64,000 nucleotides of DNA from Acinetobacter sp. ANC 3781 (GTDB lineage Bacteria; Pseudomonadota; Gammaproteobacteria; Pseudomonadales; Moraxellaceae): assembly GCF_004331285.1 (NCBI RefSeq), contig NZ_SJOH01000006.1, forward strand, positions 62,001-126,000, given 5' to 3'. The position numbers and the translations under genes were made by a program. Below, piece by piece: positions 9,991-19,289 of the stretch. Every line of letters begins with the position of its first letter. Positions within the stretch are counted from its first letter, which is position 1. The notes beneath the pieces were generated by a model, which was not told where the DNA came from, did no database searches, and saw only the letters and a program-made list of their open reading frames with translations.

Positions 9991-10533
9991 TTAAGCGACT
10001 GCTTGTTCTGGCTGAGATTTATCATCCAACACTGACCAAACTTCTAAACCTAAATCATTATGTAAATCGGGTAAATCGAGGAAAATGCTCGCTCCCAAAA
10101 TTTCATGGTTACATTTATTGACCAGCTGTTTCACCGCTTTTAAAGTACCGCCTGTTGCCAATACATCATCTACAATAATAATTTTTTGCGGTTGGATGTT
10201 TGCAGACATTTCCAAACGGTCCATACCATATTCTAAGCTATAACCTACGCCCACAACCGGTGGTGGCAATTTTCCTGCTTTACGCACCAGTAACAAGCCT
10301 TTGCCTAAACGCTGAGCCAATAAACTTGCAAGTACAAAACCACGCGCTTCTACAGCAACAAAACTGTCTACTTGTTCCAGTTTTTCAACAGGAATACTGG
10401 CAATTAAAGCATCGGTTAACGGTTCAATATTGCTCATAAACAAAGGGGTTAAATCGAAGAAGCAAATACCCGGTTTAGGGAAATCTTGGACAGTACGAAT
10501 GTGAGACCACAAAATTGTAGACAAATTGCTCAT
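9991..10533 (-). CDS. apt: Adenine phosphoribosyltransferase
   Basis: Purine salvage enzyme converting adenine and PRPP to AMP. The 180-residue protein shows the Apt opening (TVQDFPKPGICFFDLTPLF), the EARGF segment at 62-66 and the PRPP-binding motif VDDVLATGGT at 121-130. Length is normal. It is transcribed alone, ending in the terminator shared with the esterase gene. Confidence 0.96.
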   Translation of the reverse strand: MSNLSTILWSHIRTVQDFPKPGICFFDLTPLFMSNIEPLTDALIASIPVEKLEQVDSFVAVEARGFVLASLLAQRLGKGLLLVRKAGKLPPPVVGVGYSLEYGMDRLEMSANIQPQKIIIVDDVLATGGTLKAVKQLVNKCNHEILGASIFLDLPDLHNDLGLEVWSVLDDKSQPEQAVA

Positions 10534-11063
10534 GGGAGAAAAGTAATTTAGAAGAGGATAGGCAATTTTAACGCTTTATCAGGTTCATGGCCAGTAAATG
10601 ATCATGCTTACCATCCAGCAACACCTGCTAAAAAATTATAAGCCATTGATTTAATTATGTTCATTTTTTTAATAAATATTAAATATAGATTTATCTGATC
10701 TTAAATTAACAAACTTTGTCTATTTCTTCTCCCCGACCTTAGTCTAAACCTGACGTTTAACTCATAAAGTCATTTCTTGAGCTTCTCTATCTCATTCTGA
10801 TTTATGCACTTTTTAAAATTCATACCCTGTTTAAATTGTTAGACAGAAACCATAATTACGTATTTCTATGACAAGTTTTGTCCTGCTCTGCAATTCTGGT
10901 TTCAAATTCACTGATTAAACTCGCATATTTGCTTTACATTAAGGCTAGAACTGCGTAAAAATTTGGTTGAATATGTACAATGAAAGTCATATTACTAGAG
11001 TCATGCTGTATATGGAATTTTACTGACTTCACTTCTTAAAAAGTCAGTGTTTTGGAGAGTCAA
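10534..11063. other. 530-base non-coding spacer between divergent apt and rubA
   Basis: AT-rich, with no protein-like frame and no RNA gene recognised. It must hold the promoters of apt and of the rub operon. A possible sigma70-like pair for rubA is TTTACA near 10932 followed after about 17 bases by TAAAAA; this is weak support only. Confidence 0.5.
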
Positions 11064-11228
11064 ATGAAAAAGTATCAATGCATCGTTTGTGGATGGATTT
11101 ATGACGAAGCTGAAGGTTGGCCACAAGATGGTATTGTCGCAGGTACAAAATGGGAAGATATCCCAGATGATTGGACATGTCCGGACTGTGGTGTATCAAA
11201 AGTTGATTTTGAAATGGTTGAAATCTAA
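11064..11228 (+). CDS. rubA: Rubredoxin
   Basis: A 54-residue rubredoxin, a small iron protein carrying one Fe held by four Cys. Both CxxC pairs are present: CIVCG at residues 6-10 and CPDCG at 39-43, with the conserved YDEAEG and DDWTCP surroundings. It passes electrons from rubredoxin reductase (rubB, next gene) to the membrane alkane hydroxylase AlkM. A strong ribosome site (GGAGAGT) precedes the ATG. Order rubA-rubB-estB-oxyR matches A. baylyi ADP1. No alkM is in this window; in ADP1 it is also unlinked. Confidence 0.97.
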   Translation: MKKYQCIVCGWIYDEAEGWPQDGIVAGTKWEDIPDDWTCPDCGVSKVDFEMVEI

Positions 11229-11240
11229 CAATTGATATCA

Positions 11241-11266
11241 AAGACCATAGTGAATGGTCTTTTTTT
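11241..11266 (+). terminator. Hairpin terminator between rubA and rubB
   Basis: AAGACCAT-AGTGA-ATGGTCTT followed by seven T. It lies inside the 69-base rubA-rubB gap and could attenuate the operon so that rubA mRNA exceeds rubB. Confidence 0.82.
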
Positions 11267-11297
11267 ACGTCTTATAGAAAACAGTTTGGAGAAAACT

Positions 11298-12476
11298 ATG
11301 CATCCTATCGTCATCATTGGTTCGGGTATGGCAGGATATACCGCAGCACGTGAGTTTCGTAAGCTAAATCCCGAGCATGAACTGGTCATGATTTGTGCAG
11401 ATGATGCGGTAAACTATGCTAAACCCACGCTGTCTAATGCTTTAGCCGGAAAAAAAGCACCTGAGCAAATTGCTTTAGGTGATGCCAGCAAAATGAGTGA
11501 TCAACTGAAGATGCGTATTGAAGCGCATACTCGGGTTAAAGAAATTCAAGCTGAACAGCATCAACTCATTTTAGAAAAAGATGGACAACAAATCACTCAA
11601 CCCTATTCAAAGCTGGTTCTAGCTGTAGGTGCAAACCCGGTTCGTCTGGCGATTGCTGGCGATGGCAGTGATGACATTCATGTGGTCAACAATTTGGATG
11701 ACTACAAAGCATTCCGCAAAAACCTGGATCAACATCACGATAAACGCGTGGTCATTTTAGGTGCAGGTCTGATTGGCTGTGAATTTGCCAATGACTTGCA
11801 AAATACAGAACACCAAGTGACAGTGATTGATTTGGCTGCCCAACCTTTGGGACGTCTCATTCCTGACTACGTTGCCGCTTCGTTCCAAGAAAAACTTGAA
11901 GCTATTGGCATTCACTTTGTCTTGGGCACAACGGTTGAAAAAGTAATTAAAGTTGAAAAGGGTGACTATCAGATTACTTTAGCCAATGGTCAGTCTGTTG
12001 TTGCAGACATTGTACTTTCAGCGATTGGCTTACAACCGAATTTGGAGTTGGCAAAAGCCGCGAATATTGATTGTAGTCGCGGCATTTTGACCAATGGTCA
12101 TTTAGAAACCAATCAGGCAGATATTTACGCGATTGGCGACTGTGCAGAAGTCAATGGTTTACTGTTGCCTTACGTCATGCCGATTATGCAACAAGCACGC
12201 GCTCTAGCGAAAACCTTGAATGGTGAACAAACCCATGTTCATTATCCAGCGATGCCTGTTGCCGTCAAAACCCCAGCCGCTCCCCTCACGGTACTTCCAG
12301 CACCAGTGGGTGTGGATGTCAATTGGGAGACCGAAGAACTTGAAGATGGCATGATTGCTAAAGCTCTAGATGGTCAAAACACCTTGCGTGGTTTTGTTTT
12401 ATTGGGCGCGACCGCAGCAAAACAACGTCTAAGTCTAACTAAACTGGTACCTGACTTGATTCCTGTAGCTGTTTAA
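11298..12476 (+). CDS. rubB: Rubredoxin--NAD(+) reductase
   Basis: A 392-residue flavoprotein that transfers electrons from NADH to rubredoxin for alkane hydroxylation. The FAD motif GSGMAG is at residues 8-13, the NAD motif GAGLIG at 155-160, and the second FAD segment DIYAIGDCAEV near 280. The start at 11298 is preceded by TTTGGAGAAAAC, a good ribosome site; the upstream in-frame codons run through the intergenic hairpin and are not coding. Second gene of the rub operon. Confidence 0.96.
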   Translation: MHPIVIIGSGMAGYTAAREFRKLNPEHELVMICADDAVNYAKPTLSNALAGKKAPEQIALGDASKMSDQLKMRIEAHTRVKEIQAEQHQLILEKDGQQITQPYSKLVLAVGANPVRLAIAGDGSDDIHVVNNLDDYKAFRKNLDQHHDKRVVILGAGLIGCEFANDLQNTEHQVTVIDLAAQPLGRLIPDYVAASFQEKLEAIGIHFVLGTTVEKVIKVEKGDYQITLANGQSVVADIVLSAIGLQPNLELAKAANIDCSRGILTNGHLETNQADIYAIGDCAEVNGLLLPYVMPIMQQARALAKTLNGEQTHVHYPAMPVAVKTPAAPLTVLPAPVGVDVNWETEELEDGMIAKALDGQNTLRGFVLLGATAAKQRLSLTKLVPDLIPVAV

Positions 12477-12490
12477 GGGTTTAATAGTAA

Positions 12491-12520
12491 GGACATTTTT
12501 TAAGCAAAATGTCCTTTTTT
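12491..12520 (+). terminator. Hairpin terminator between rubB and estB
   Basis: GGACATTTT-TTAAGC-AAAATGTCC followed by six T. It overlaps an ATG at 12509 that is in frame with estB, which argues against that codon as the start. Confidence 0.82.
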
Positions 12521-12532
12521 GGGAAAATAACA

Positions 12533-13480
12533 ATGAATCATAGCGCACTTAATTTTACAGGCTCACCCTATACTTCTTTTATGCACGAAACCAAAGTGAC
12601 TTTAAGCAATGGAATAGAGCTGCATGTTGAAATGGGTGGAGATCCTGAACATCCTGCGATCATGCTGATTATGGGTTTGGGTGCGCAAATGTTGTTTTGG
12701 CCAGATTTTTTCTGTAAATCCCTGATTGATCAAGGTTATCGGGTTATTCGTTTCGATAACCGCGATATTGGGCTTTCATCAAAAATTCGGCATTCAGGGC
12801 CACGGCTCAATACCTTAAAACTGATGGGACGTTTTGCACTGGGCTTACAAAATCAAGGTGCGCCTTATAATCTGTATGATATGGCGGAAGATGCGGCCTT
12901 ATTGATTGAGCATTTAGGACTAGAACAAGTCTCTGTAATTGGCGCATCCATGGGCGGCATGATTGCACAAATTCTGGCAGCCAAGCATCCTGAAAAAGTC
13001 AGCAATCTCGGTTTAATGTTCACCAGTAATAATCAGCCGCTCTTACCTCCGCCTTTTCCAAAACAGCTTTTTAGCCTGATTGGCCGGCCTGAGTCTACGG
13101 ATGAAGAAGGTATCGTCAATCATAGCGTGAAAGTATTTAACATCATTGGCTCACCTGGATATATCAACCAAATCGAGATTATTCAGACCGCACGTAAACT
13201 ATATCAACGAAGTTATTATCCAGCGGGTGTACTTCAACAATTTTTAGCAATATTATGTACCGGTTCTTTGCTACAATTGAGTAAGCAAATTCAGCAACCT
13301 ACCCTTGTGGTACATGGCTCTCGTGATCGTTTACTGCCACCAAGCCATGGCAAAGCAGTTGCAAAGGCAATTACAGATGCTAAGTTTGAATTAATTGATG
13401 GAATGGGGCATGATATGCCTCCGCATTTTATTCCATATCTTAGCGGATTATTTGCTGATCACTTTAAATTAAAACATTAG
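12533..13480 (+). CDS. estB: Alpha/beta-hydrolase esterase EstB
   Basis: A 315-residue alpha/beta-hydrolase with the nucleophile elbow GASMG (137-141, Ser139) and a closing DGMGHDMPP segment with the catalytic His; GSRDRLLPP likely supplies the acid. It occupies the place of estB in the ADP1 rubA-rubB-estB-oxyR operon, where it encodes an esterase of unclear physiological substrate. The ATG at 12533 is chosen because the alternative at 12509 lies inside the terminator hairpin. The stop is seven bases before oxyR. Confidence 0.9.
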   Translation: MNHSALNFTGSPYTSFMHETKVTLSNGIELHVEMGGDPEHPAIMLIMGLGAQMLFWPDFFCKSLIDQGYRVIRFDNRDIGLSSKIRHSGPRLNTLKLMGRFALGLQNQGAPYNLYDMAEDAALLIEHLGLEQVSVIGASMGGMIAQILAAKHPEKVSNLGLMFTSNNQPLLPPPFPKQLFSLIGRPESTDEEGIVNHSVKVFNIIGSPGYINQIEIIQTARKLYQRSYYPAGVLQQFLAILCTGSLLQLSKQIQQPTLVVHGSRDRLLPPSHGKAVAKAITDAKFELIDGMGHDMPPHFIPYLSGLFADHFKLKH

Positions 13481-13486
13481 GACACT

Positions 13487-14392
13487 ATGGCTGCATTACC
13501 CTCTTTAAGACAGCTGTCATACCTCGTAACACTGTCTGAAACGCTACATTTTACTGAAGCTGCGCGCCGTTCATTTGTGACCCAATCGACTTTGTCAGGC
13601 GGGATCATGGAGTTAGAGCGTTTGTTAGGTGGAGTCCTCGTTGAACGTGACCGCCAAAATGTACGTTTAACTCCGCTTGGAGAACAGGTTGTGGCTCGAG
13701 CCCGTGTTCTATTGGCAGATGCTCAAGACTTGATGCGTTTAAGTCGTGAAATGAGTGAACCTTTAACGGGTGATTTGCATTTAGGCATTATTCCTACTAT
13801 TGCACCTTTCATTTTATCGAAACTGCTTGATGAAGTGCATAAGCAACTGCCTAAAATTCAATTGCATTTGCATGAAGCGCAAAGTGAAAAAATTGTTGAA
13901 AAACTGGAACATGGCAATCTCGACATGATTGTTTTGGCACTTCCTTTTGACACTCGAGGTTTAAAAGTTGCTGAAATCGCCAAAGAAGATTTGTATTTGG
14001 TCTGTCACAAAAACGACCAAAATACCAACACAGCAAAATCGCTGGATGACTTAGATTTATCCCGTTTAGTCTTGCTAGAAGAAGGTCATTGCTTACGTAA
14101 TCATACTTTAAGTGCATGTCCAATTGGTGAACGTAAAAATGATCATCGCTTAAAAGCCAGTTCATTACCTACGTTAGTTGAAATGGTCTCTGCGGATTTA
14201 GGCTTTACTCTACTTCCTGAAATTGCCATTCATACCAATATGATTAAAGCGAATTCAGATTTAGTGGTGAAATCTATTGAAGCTGCACCAAGTCGTACGT
14301 TAGCTTTGATCACCCGTAAAAGTACACCATTGCAAAGTGAATTTGATGTGTTATTGCAAATCTTGCAAAAAATCACCCAAAACCTTCATTAA
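13487..14392 (+). CDS. oxyR: Hydrogen-peroxide-sensing LysR regulator OxyR
   Basis: A 301-residue LysR-type regulator with an N-terminal winged helix-turn-helix (residues 5-63) and a sensing domain. The redox pair is present: Cys202 and Cys211 in HCLRNHTLSAC, with the same nine-residue spacing as Cys199/Cys208 of E. coli OxyR. It should activate peroxide defence genes when the disulfide forms. It is the last gene of the rub operon, with AGGACACT before its ATG, and ends at a strong terminator. Pairing with alkane oxidation genes fits a need to handle peroxide by-products (inference). Confidence 0.95.
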   Translation: MAALPSLRQLSYLVTLSETLHFTEAARRSFVTQSTLSGGIMELERLLGGVLVERDRQNVRLTPLGEQVVARARVLLADAQDLMRLSREMSEPLTGDLHLGIIPTIAPFILSKLLDEVHKQLPKIQLHLHEAQSEKIVEKLEHGNLDMIVLALPFDTRGLKVAEIAKEDLYLVCHKNDQNTNTAKSLDDLDLSRLVLLEEGHCLRNHTLSACPIGERKNDHRLKASSLPTLVEMVSADLGFTLLPEIAIHTNMIKANSDLVVKSIEAAPSRTLALITRKSTPLQSEFDVLLQILQKITQNLH

Positions 14393-14408
14393 AAATAAGC
14401 GATAAACT

Positions 14409-14433
14409 AAAAGGAGCAGTCGCTCCTTTTTTT
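14409..14433 (+). terminator. Terminator after oxyR
   Basis: AAGGAGC-AGTC-GCTCCTT stem with a seven-T tail. Confidence 0.9.
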
Positions 14434-14759
14434 ATTGCCCCATTCTTTTCCTAGCCAATATTTTACTTAAATAAATTCGAACATTTAATCTAAAAACAAT
14501 AAGTTCTTTGTTTAAAGAAAAAAGTTTACTCCCTACGCTAAACTCATTTTGAAATTAAAATATAATGTCTCGTATTTGGATGAGCTAAGATATGAATGAT
14601 TCAATAATTTTAAAAACAATTTAATTCAATCGTATACCATAAATTATTTTTTGATTATTATTCTATATAAGCTTAATTTAATTTCATCAATTAGCTAATT
14701 CTTAGCTTAGGACTTTTATAAGTTTATATAACGAAGTTGCTCAATAAAATCGAAACCCG
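14434..14759. other. AT-rich non-coding spacer
   Basis: About 325 very AT-rich bases with no supported gene, between the oxyR terminator and a decayed gene. No RNA gene or clear repeat was seen. Confidence 0.5.
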
Positions 14760-15235
14760 TATGAGAATAGTCTAGCCGATGAATTGGTATTGCCTGTTCC
14801 CGTCCTATTAATAGAGAATCAATCCGCTTTTAACCCTGTATTAGAAACATTCTTCATTGGATTAGGCGGCTATCCTACAGAATTAATGATGAGCATGACT
14901 CATCTTATTGAAGCTGACTACTTATCACAACCACATTTGCCCAACCTGATTTCGATAGATTATCCCTCAATCAAACAGCAACGCTTACATTTATCAAGCA
15001 ACTCAAAATTTCTCTTCCGATACGAGCAGGATAATGATCTTAGCCAACCACAGACCTCTTTACTGTTAAAGGCTATTTAGACAGTGCGCAGGATTATTTT
15101 TTATGTAAATACTGAGACAGACTTATTAAATAACATTAAAGGTATTCCGTACGGTGGAGCGCCGATCTATCATGTTTTAGCGCAATATATTTTGTCGCAT
15201 CAAGTAAAATCTGACCAATCAATATCAACCACTTG
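14760..15235 (+). pseudogene. Decayed gene of unknown function
   Basis: One frame is open from just after a TAA near 14757 to the TAG at 15078-15080 and reads like protein (LVLPVPVLLIENQSAFNPV, then FFIGLGGYPTELMM). No proper start codon precedes it; only a TTG at 14784. Near 15030-15105 a second frame has protein-like content (DLFTVKGYLDSAQDYFLCKY). After about 15108 the first frame resumes (TETDLLNNIKGIPYGGAPIY) to the TGA near 15235. Switching between two frames suggests a gene broken by at least two indels and missing its 5' end. The family was not recognised. Confidence 0.45.
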
Positions 15236-15424
15236 ACTCAACAAACGAATACGTTTAAGCGCAATAAATTTTTAAATTTGGTATCAGTGGATTTTAACCT
15301 ACTGCATGTCACAGAACAGACTTCGACTTCTCTTCAAAAAATTGAAGGCTCTATTAAAAATACTTCCAGGAAAATTGCATGCTTAGAAAGTTGGATTTTT
15401 TATTTTCAATATTTCTGTTGTATA

Positions 15425-15456
15425 AAAATAAAGGAGTCCAGAGACTCCTTTATTTT
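15425..15456. terminator. Terminator after ppk1
   Basis: A 14-base perfect stem, AAAATAAAGGAGTC / GACTCCTTTATTTT, with loop CAGA; it lies just past the ppk1 stop. Confidence 0.88.
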
Positions 15457-15477
15457 CTTCTTTGAGAGTTGAAGGAA

Positions 15478-17559
15478 TTATTTGATGATATCCAATAATA
15501 TTCTTTGCGCATTATGCGGTTCCTGGCCTTCTGCAACCTGTGCACGAACCCAGTTTCCATCTCCTTGCAACAACCATGCTTGCTGATTGTCTTTCAAATA
15601 TGTCAGTAAACCTTGCTGATAAATCCGTTTTTTCAGGGCTGGATCTTCAATTGGGAAACAGGCTTCAACACGATTAAACAAATTACGATCCATCCAGTCC
15701 GCACTTGAACAGTAAATTCGCGCGTTACCATTATTACCAAAATAGTAAACCCGGGTATGTTCCAGAAAACGCCCGACAATTGAACGCACACGAATATTTT
15801 CTGAAAGCCCCGGTAAACCAGGACGTAAACAGCAAATTGAGCGAATAATTAAATCAATTTTTACACCCGCTTGTGAAGCTTCATATAACTTGTTGATCAG
15901 CTGCCTTTCAGTTAAGGCATTTACTTTGACAATAATTTGTGCGGGCTTGCCTGCTTTAGCATTAGCAATTTCTTCATCAATAAAATTGATCAGTTGCGCA
16001 TGCAGGGTAAATGGTGCATGCAGAAGTTTCTTCAACTTTGCCATTTTGCCCATACCCGTGAGCTCCTGGAAAATGCGATGTACATCTTCACACAATTCTT
16101 TATCTGTGGTCAGCAAGCCATAGTCGGTATAAATTCGCGCATTTCCTGCATGATAGTTACCCGTACCTAAATGTACATAACGTACCAGCTTGTTATTTTC
16201 ACGGCGAACCACAAGAATCATTTTGGCATGGGTTTTGTAGCCCACAATACCGTATACCACTACGGCACCGGCTTCTTGCAGTACATTTGCAACTTCAATA
16301 TTTGATTCTTCATCAAAACGCGCACGTAATTCAATTACCGCCGTGACTTCTTTCCCATTCCGCGCGGCTTCTGCAAGTACCTGAACAATTTCAGAATCTG
16401 GCCCACTGCGGTACAAGGTTTGCTTGATCGCAAGTACTTGAGGATCACGTGCTGCCTCGCGTAACAAATTGATCACAGGTGCAAATGATTCAAATGGATG
16501 ATGTAATAAAATATCCTGCTTCTGCATGGCTGAAAAAATATTTTCAGACTTCTTTAAAACTTTTGGAATAATAGGCGTATGTGAGTCATAACGTAAATGT
16601 GGACGTTTAAAATTCGACAATAAACGGGCCAGATTCACGGGGCCATCAACCTTATAAAGTTGATCTTTTTCCAGATCAAATTCATCCAGTAAATAATTAT
16701 AAATATGTTCAGGACAATTATGTGTGACTTCTAAGCGTACTGCACGACCAAAACGGCGTGAGTTCAATTCCCCTTTTAGGGCTTTGGCCAAGTCTTCGAC
16801 ATCTTCATTTAAAGCCAGATCTGCATTACGTGTGACACGGAATTGATAGCAACCTGTAGCGGTCATGCCGGGGAATAAATCAGACACATGCTCATGAATA
16901 ATCGCGGATAGCATGACATGATGTTCTTTGCCATCAGTGAGTTCATCCGGTAAACGTACCACACGTGGCAATGAGCGCGGTGCAGGTACAACAGCCAAAT
17001 CAATTTGACGACCAAAAGCATCTTTCCCTTCCAGGGTCACAATAAAGTTTAAACTTTTGTTGACTAGACGCGGAAATGGATGAGCCGGATCTAGACTGAT
17101 CGGCGTCAGCACTGGAGCGACTTGCTCTTGGAAATACTTTTTAACCCAGGCAGATTGAGCCGGGGTAAGTTCACCACGACGTAAAAAACAGATATCTTCT
17201 TCACGCAGCTTTGGCAGAATTTCTTCATTTAAAATACGATACTGACGGTCAATCGCTGCATGCGCAGTTTTAGAAATAATCTCTAACACTTGCTTTGGGG
17301 TTAACCCATCCGGACTGTGACTTTCATTGCCCAAATCGAGCTGTTCCATCAATCCAGCGAATCGGATTTCAAAAAACTCATCCAGATTACGCGAGAAAAT
17401 CAGCAAGAAATTCATGCGATCAAGTAAAGGATGCAGTGGGTCAACCGCCTGTTCTAATACACGGAGATGGAAATCTAGAATAGAAAGTTCACGATTAATA
17501 TAACGATCGTTATATGTATATTCTGTTTGTGTAGGAGATGCGCCTGCTGCAGTATTCAT
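15478..17559 (-). CDS. ppk1: Polyphosphate kinase 1
   Basis: Makes inorganic polyphosphate from ATP. The 693-residue protein has the four PPK1 regions in order: an N-terminal helical domain ([18 protein letters not shown]), the head domain, and two phospholipase-D-like C-terminal domains. The autophosphorylated His is His444 in GYKTHAKM, and the second conserved His is in [10 protein letters not shown] near residue 605. Length is typical. It is monocistronic with its own terminator. No clear Pho box was identified in the 90 bases upstream. Confidence 0.96.
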   Translation of the reverse strand: MNTAAGASPTQTEYTYNDRYINRELSILDFHLRVLEQAVDPLHPLLDRMNFLLIFSRNLDEFFEIRFAGLMEQLDLGNESHSPDGLTPKQVLEIISKTAHAAIDRQYRILNEEILPKLREEDICFLRRGELTPAQSAWVKKYFQEQVAPVLTPISLDPAHPFPRLVNKSLNFIVTLEGKDAFGRQIDLAVVPAPRSLPRVVRLPDELTDGKEHHVMLSAIIHEHVSDLFPGMTATGCYQFRVTRNADLALNEDVEDLAKALKGELNSRRFGRAVRLEVTHNCPEHIYNYLLDEFDLEKDQLYKVDGPVNLARLLSNFKRPHLRYDSHTPIIPKVLKKSENIFSAMQKQDILLHHPFESFAPVINLLREAARDPQVLAIKQTLYRSGPDSEIVQVLAEAARNGKEVTAVIELRARFDEESNIEVANVLQEAGAVVVYGIVGYKTHAKMILVVRRENNKLVRYVHLGTGNYHAGNARIYTDYGLLTTDKELCEDVHRIFQELTGMGKMAKLKKLLHAPFTLHAQLINFIDEEIANAKAGKPAQIIVKVNALTERQLINKLYEASQAGVKIDLIIRSICCLRPGLPGLSENIRVRSIVGRFLEHTRVYYFGNNGNARIYCSSADWMDRNLFNRVEACFPIEDPALKKRIYQQGLLTYLKDNQQAWLLQGDGNWVRAQVAEGQEPHNAQRILLDIIK

Positions 17560-17630
17560 ACCTAACCTATGATTATTCGAAAGTGATCCGTATCTTCATA
17601 AGTATGCTTCAAAATTATGACAATTTCATA

Positions 17631-17657
17631 AAAAAAGCCCAAAAATTTGGGCTTTTT
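17631..17657. terminator. Terminator after mtgA
   Basis: AAAAAGCCCAAA / TTTGGGCTTTTT inverted repeat with flanking A and T tracts, between the mtgA stop and the ppk1 start. Confidence 0.85.
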
Positions 17658-17671
17658 AGTCCAGTCTCTCA

Positions 17672-18346
17672 TTAGGGAATATTGCTATAACGCATATATT
17701 TTTGAATCATACGTTTACGGTATTGCAGTTTTCGGTCATCACGGTGGTCTTGGTAATATTTTGGATTGGGTAAAATGGCTGCTAAAAAGGCGGCTTGTTC
17801 ACGGCTTAAACTTCTCGCACTTTTACCAAAATAATGTTGGGTTGCCGCTTCCACACCGTAAATATTGTCGCCAAATTCAACCGAGTTTAAATAGACTTCT
17901 AAAATACGTTCTTTTGTCCAAACACGCTCCATCATCCAGGTCGCCACGGCCTCTTGGCCTTTGCGCAGAAATGAACGCTTGTTATATAAAAATAGATTCT
18001 TCGCCAACTGCTGTGAAATCGTTGACCCGCCGGCCACCACTTTGCCTTTGTCTTTATTGCGCTCTAAGGCAAATTGCATTCCCGCCCAGTCAAAACCGTG
18101 ATGTTGCAAAAATTTACCGTCTTCTGCGGCAACGACTGCATTTTTGAGATAGTCACTGATTTGATCGTAATCGCGCCATTGGTGTTTGATCGGCTTAGAG
18201 GGTTCAGACCAATAATCCAGACGCATCATCATGGTGGTGTCAACCGGATGGGTGCGCCACCACACCAGACTTGCAAAAATCCAAAGTTGTATCAAAAGTA
18301 TCAAACTGACAAGTATTAACAAACTACGAACAATAAAAGCTTTCAT
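17672..18346 (-). CDS. mtgA: Monofunctional peptidoglycan glycosyltransferase
   Basis: A 224-residue GT51 enzyme that polymerises lipid II into glycan strands at the periplasmic face. A single N-terminal membrane anchor (about residues 7-30) is followed by the GT51 motifs: [15 protein letters not shown] with catalytic Glu75, [15 protein letters not shown], and a downstream [15 protein letters not shown]. There is no transpeptidase domain, as expected for MtgA. It is divergent from the rhomboid gene at 18427. Confidence 0.95.
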   Translation of the reverse strand: MKAFIVRSLLILVSLILLIQLWIFASLVWWRTHPVDTTMMMRLDYWSEPSKPIKHQWRDYDQISDYLKNAVVAAEDGKFLQHHGFDWAGMQFALERNKDKGKVVAGGSTISQQLAKNLFLYNKRSFLRKGQEAVATWMMERVWTKERILEVYLNSVEFGDNIYGVEAATQHYFGKSARSLSREQAAFLAAILPNPKYYQDHRDDRKLQYRKRMIQKYMRYSNIP

Positions 18347-18426
18347 GTCAGTGAGTTACTCCAAAATATCTGTTTTTTTCGTGCTAAGCTTGAAGCTGAA
18401 TATAGCAAAGATTATAAAAGAATAGC

Positions 18427-19239
18427 ATGGCTGAACTCTCACCTCCTTCCATTCGAACTAAACCCGAGGTTCACCTTTGGTGGCTGACTGCAGTTTTTAT
18501 TGCCATTAATGTCGGTTTATTTCTCTGGCAAGTGCTCACAGGCGTCAATATTAACAGCCCAAGTCTGGTCGATGCTATTCGTTGGGGAGCTGATTATGCA
18601 CCTTTAACCTTTTTAGAGGAACCCACTCGCCTGTTTAGCAGCATGTTTTTTCATTTTGGTTTGATCCATTTGATGCTCAATATGTGGGCACTGTATATTT
18701 TCGGCAGTGTGGCGGAACAGCTTTTTGGCCGATTCTATTATTTGGGTTTATATATTCTTGCCGGTCTGATGGGAAGTTTGCTCAGTGGCTTTATCGATAT
18801 TCAAAATACCTTTCAACTGCTGCAAACTAATGACCCCAAACTTTTCCCGACGGTCAGTGCCGGTGCTTCTGGCGCAGTCATGGGGATTGGCGGTGCTTTA
18901 ACCATCTTGTCTTTATTGCCCATCTTACCAAAACAACGCTTTATTTTAGATAAAAAAACCTTGGTCATGGTCATGGGAATTAACCTGTTGATTGGCTTTA
19001 CCATGCCGGGTATTAACAATGCTGCCCATATTGGCGGCCTGCTGATGGGTGCGGTATTGGCTGCTATTTGGTATCTTGGACAACGGGTGCATAAACCTAA
19101 TTTAGGCTTTACTCTAGGTTTAGTTGTCGGTGTAGTAAGCTGCTATGTATTTTATGATTACTGCATGCAACAGGTTCAAATCCTTGAACCTGTTTGGCGT
19201 CAAATCCTTGCAGCCATGCGCGCACAGCTGAATTTTTAA
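18427..19239 (+). CDS. Rhomboid-family intramembrane serine protease
   Basis: A 270-residue membrane protein with at least six membrane segments. The catalytic Ser148 is in GASGA (146-150) and the His is His201 in NAAHIGG, together the rhomboid dyad; HLMLNMWALYIFG (81-93) is the conserved second-helix segment. It should cleave membrane proteins within the bilayer. The substrate cannot be inferred. A second rhomboid lies at 29202. Confidence 0.93.
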   Translation: MAELSPPSIRTKPEVHLWWLTAVFIAINVGLFLWQVLTGVNINSPSLVDAIRWGADYAPLTFLEEPTRLFSSMFFHFGLIHLMLNMWALYIFGSVAEQLFGRFYYLGLYILAGLMGSLLSGFIDIQNTFQLLQTNDPKLFPTVSAGASGAVMGIGGALTILSLLPILPKQRFILDKKTLVMVMGINLLIGFTMPGINNAAHIGGLLMGAVLAAIWYLGQRVHKPNLGFTLGLVVGVVSCYVFYDYCMQQVQILEPVWRQILAAMRAQLNF

Positions 19240-19289
19240 GGTGAATAAACTATCCGGTTAAGCGCTATTATTGAGTTGAGATGAGTTGT

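Noticed and set aside
12509-12532. Upstream ATG for estB
   Set aside because: It lies inside the rubB-estB terminator hairpin; the ATG at 12533 follows the hairpin.
15233-15472. 79-codon plus-strand frame before ppk1
   Set aside because: It runs through the ppk1 terminator hairpin and has low-complexity content.
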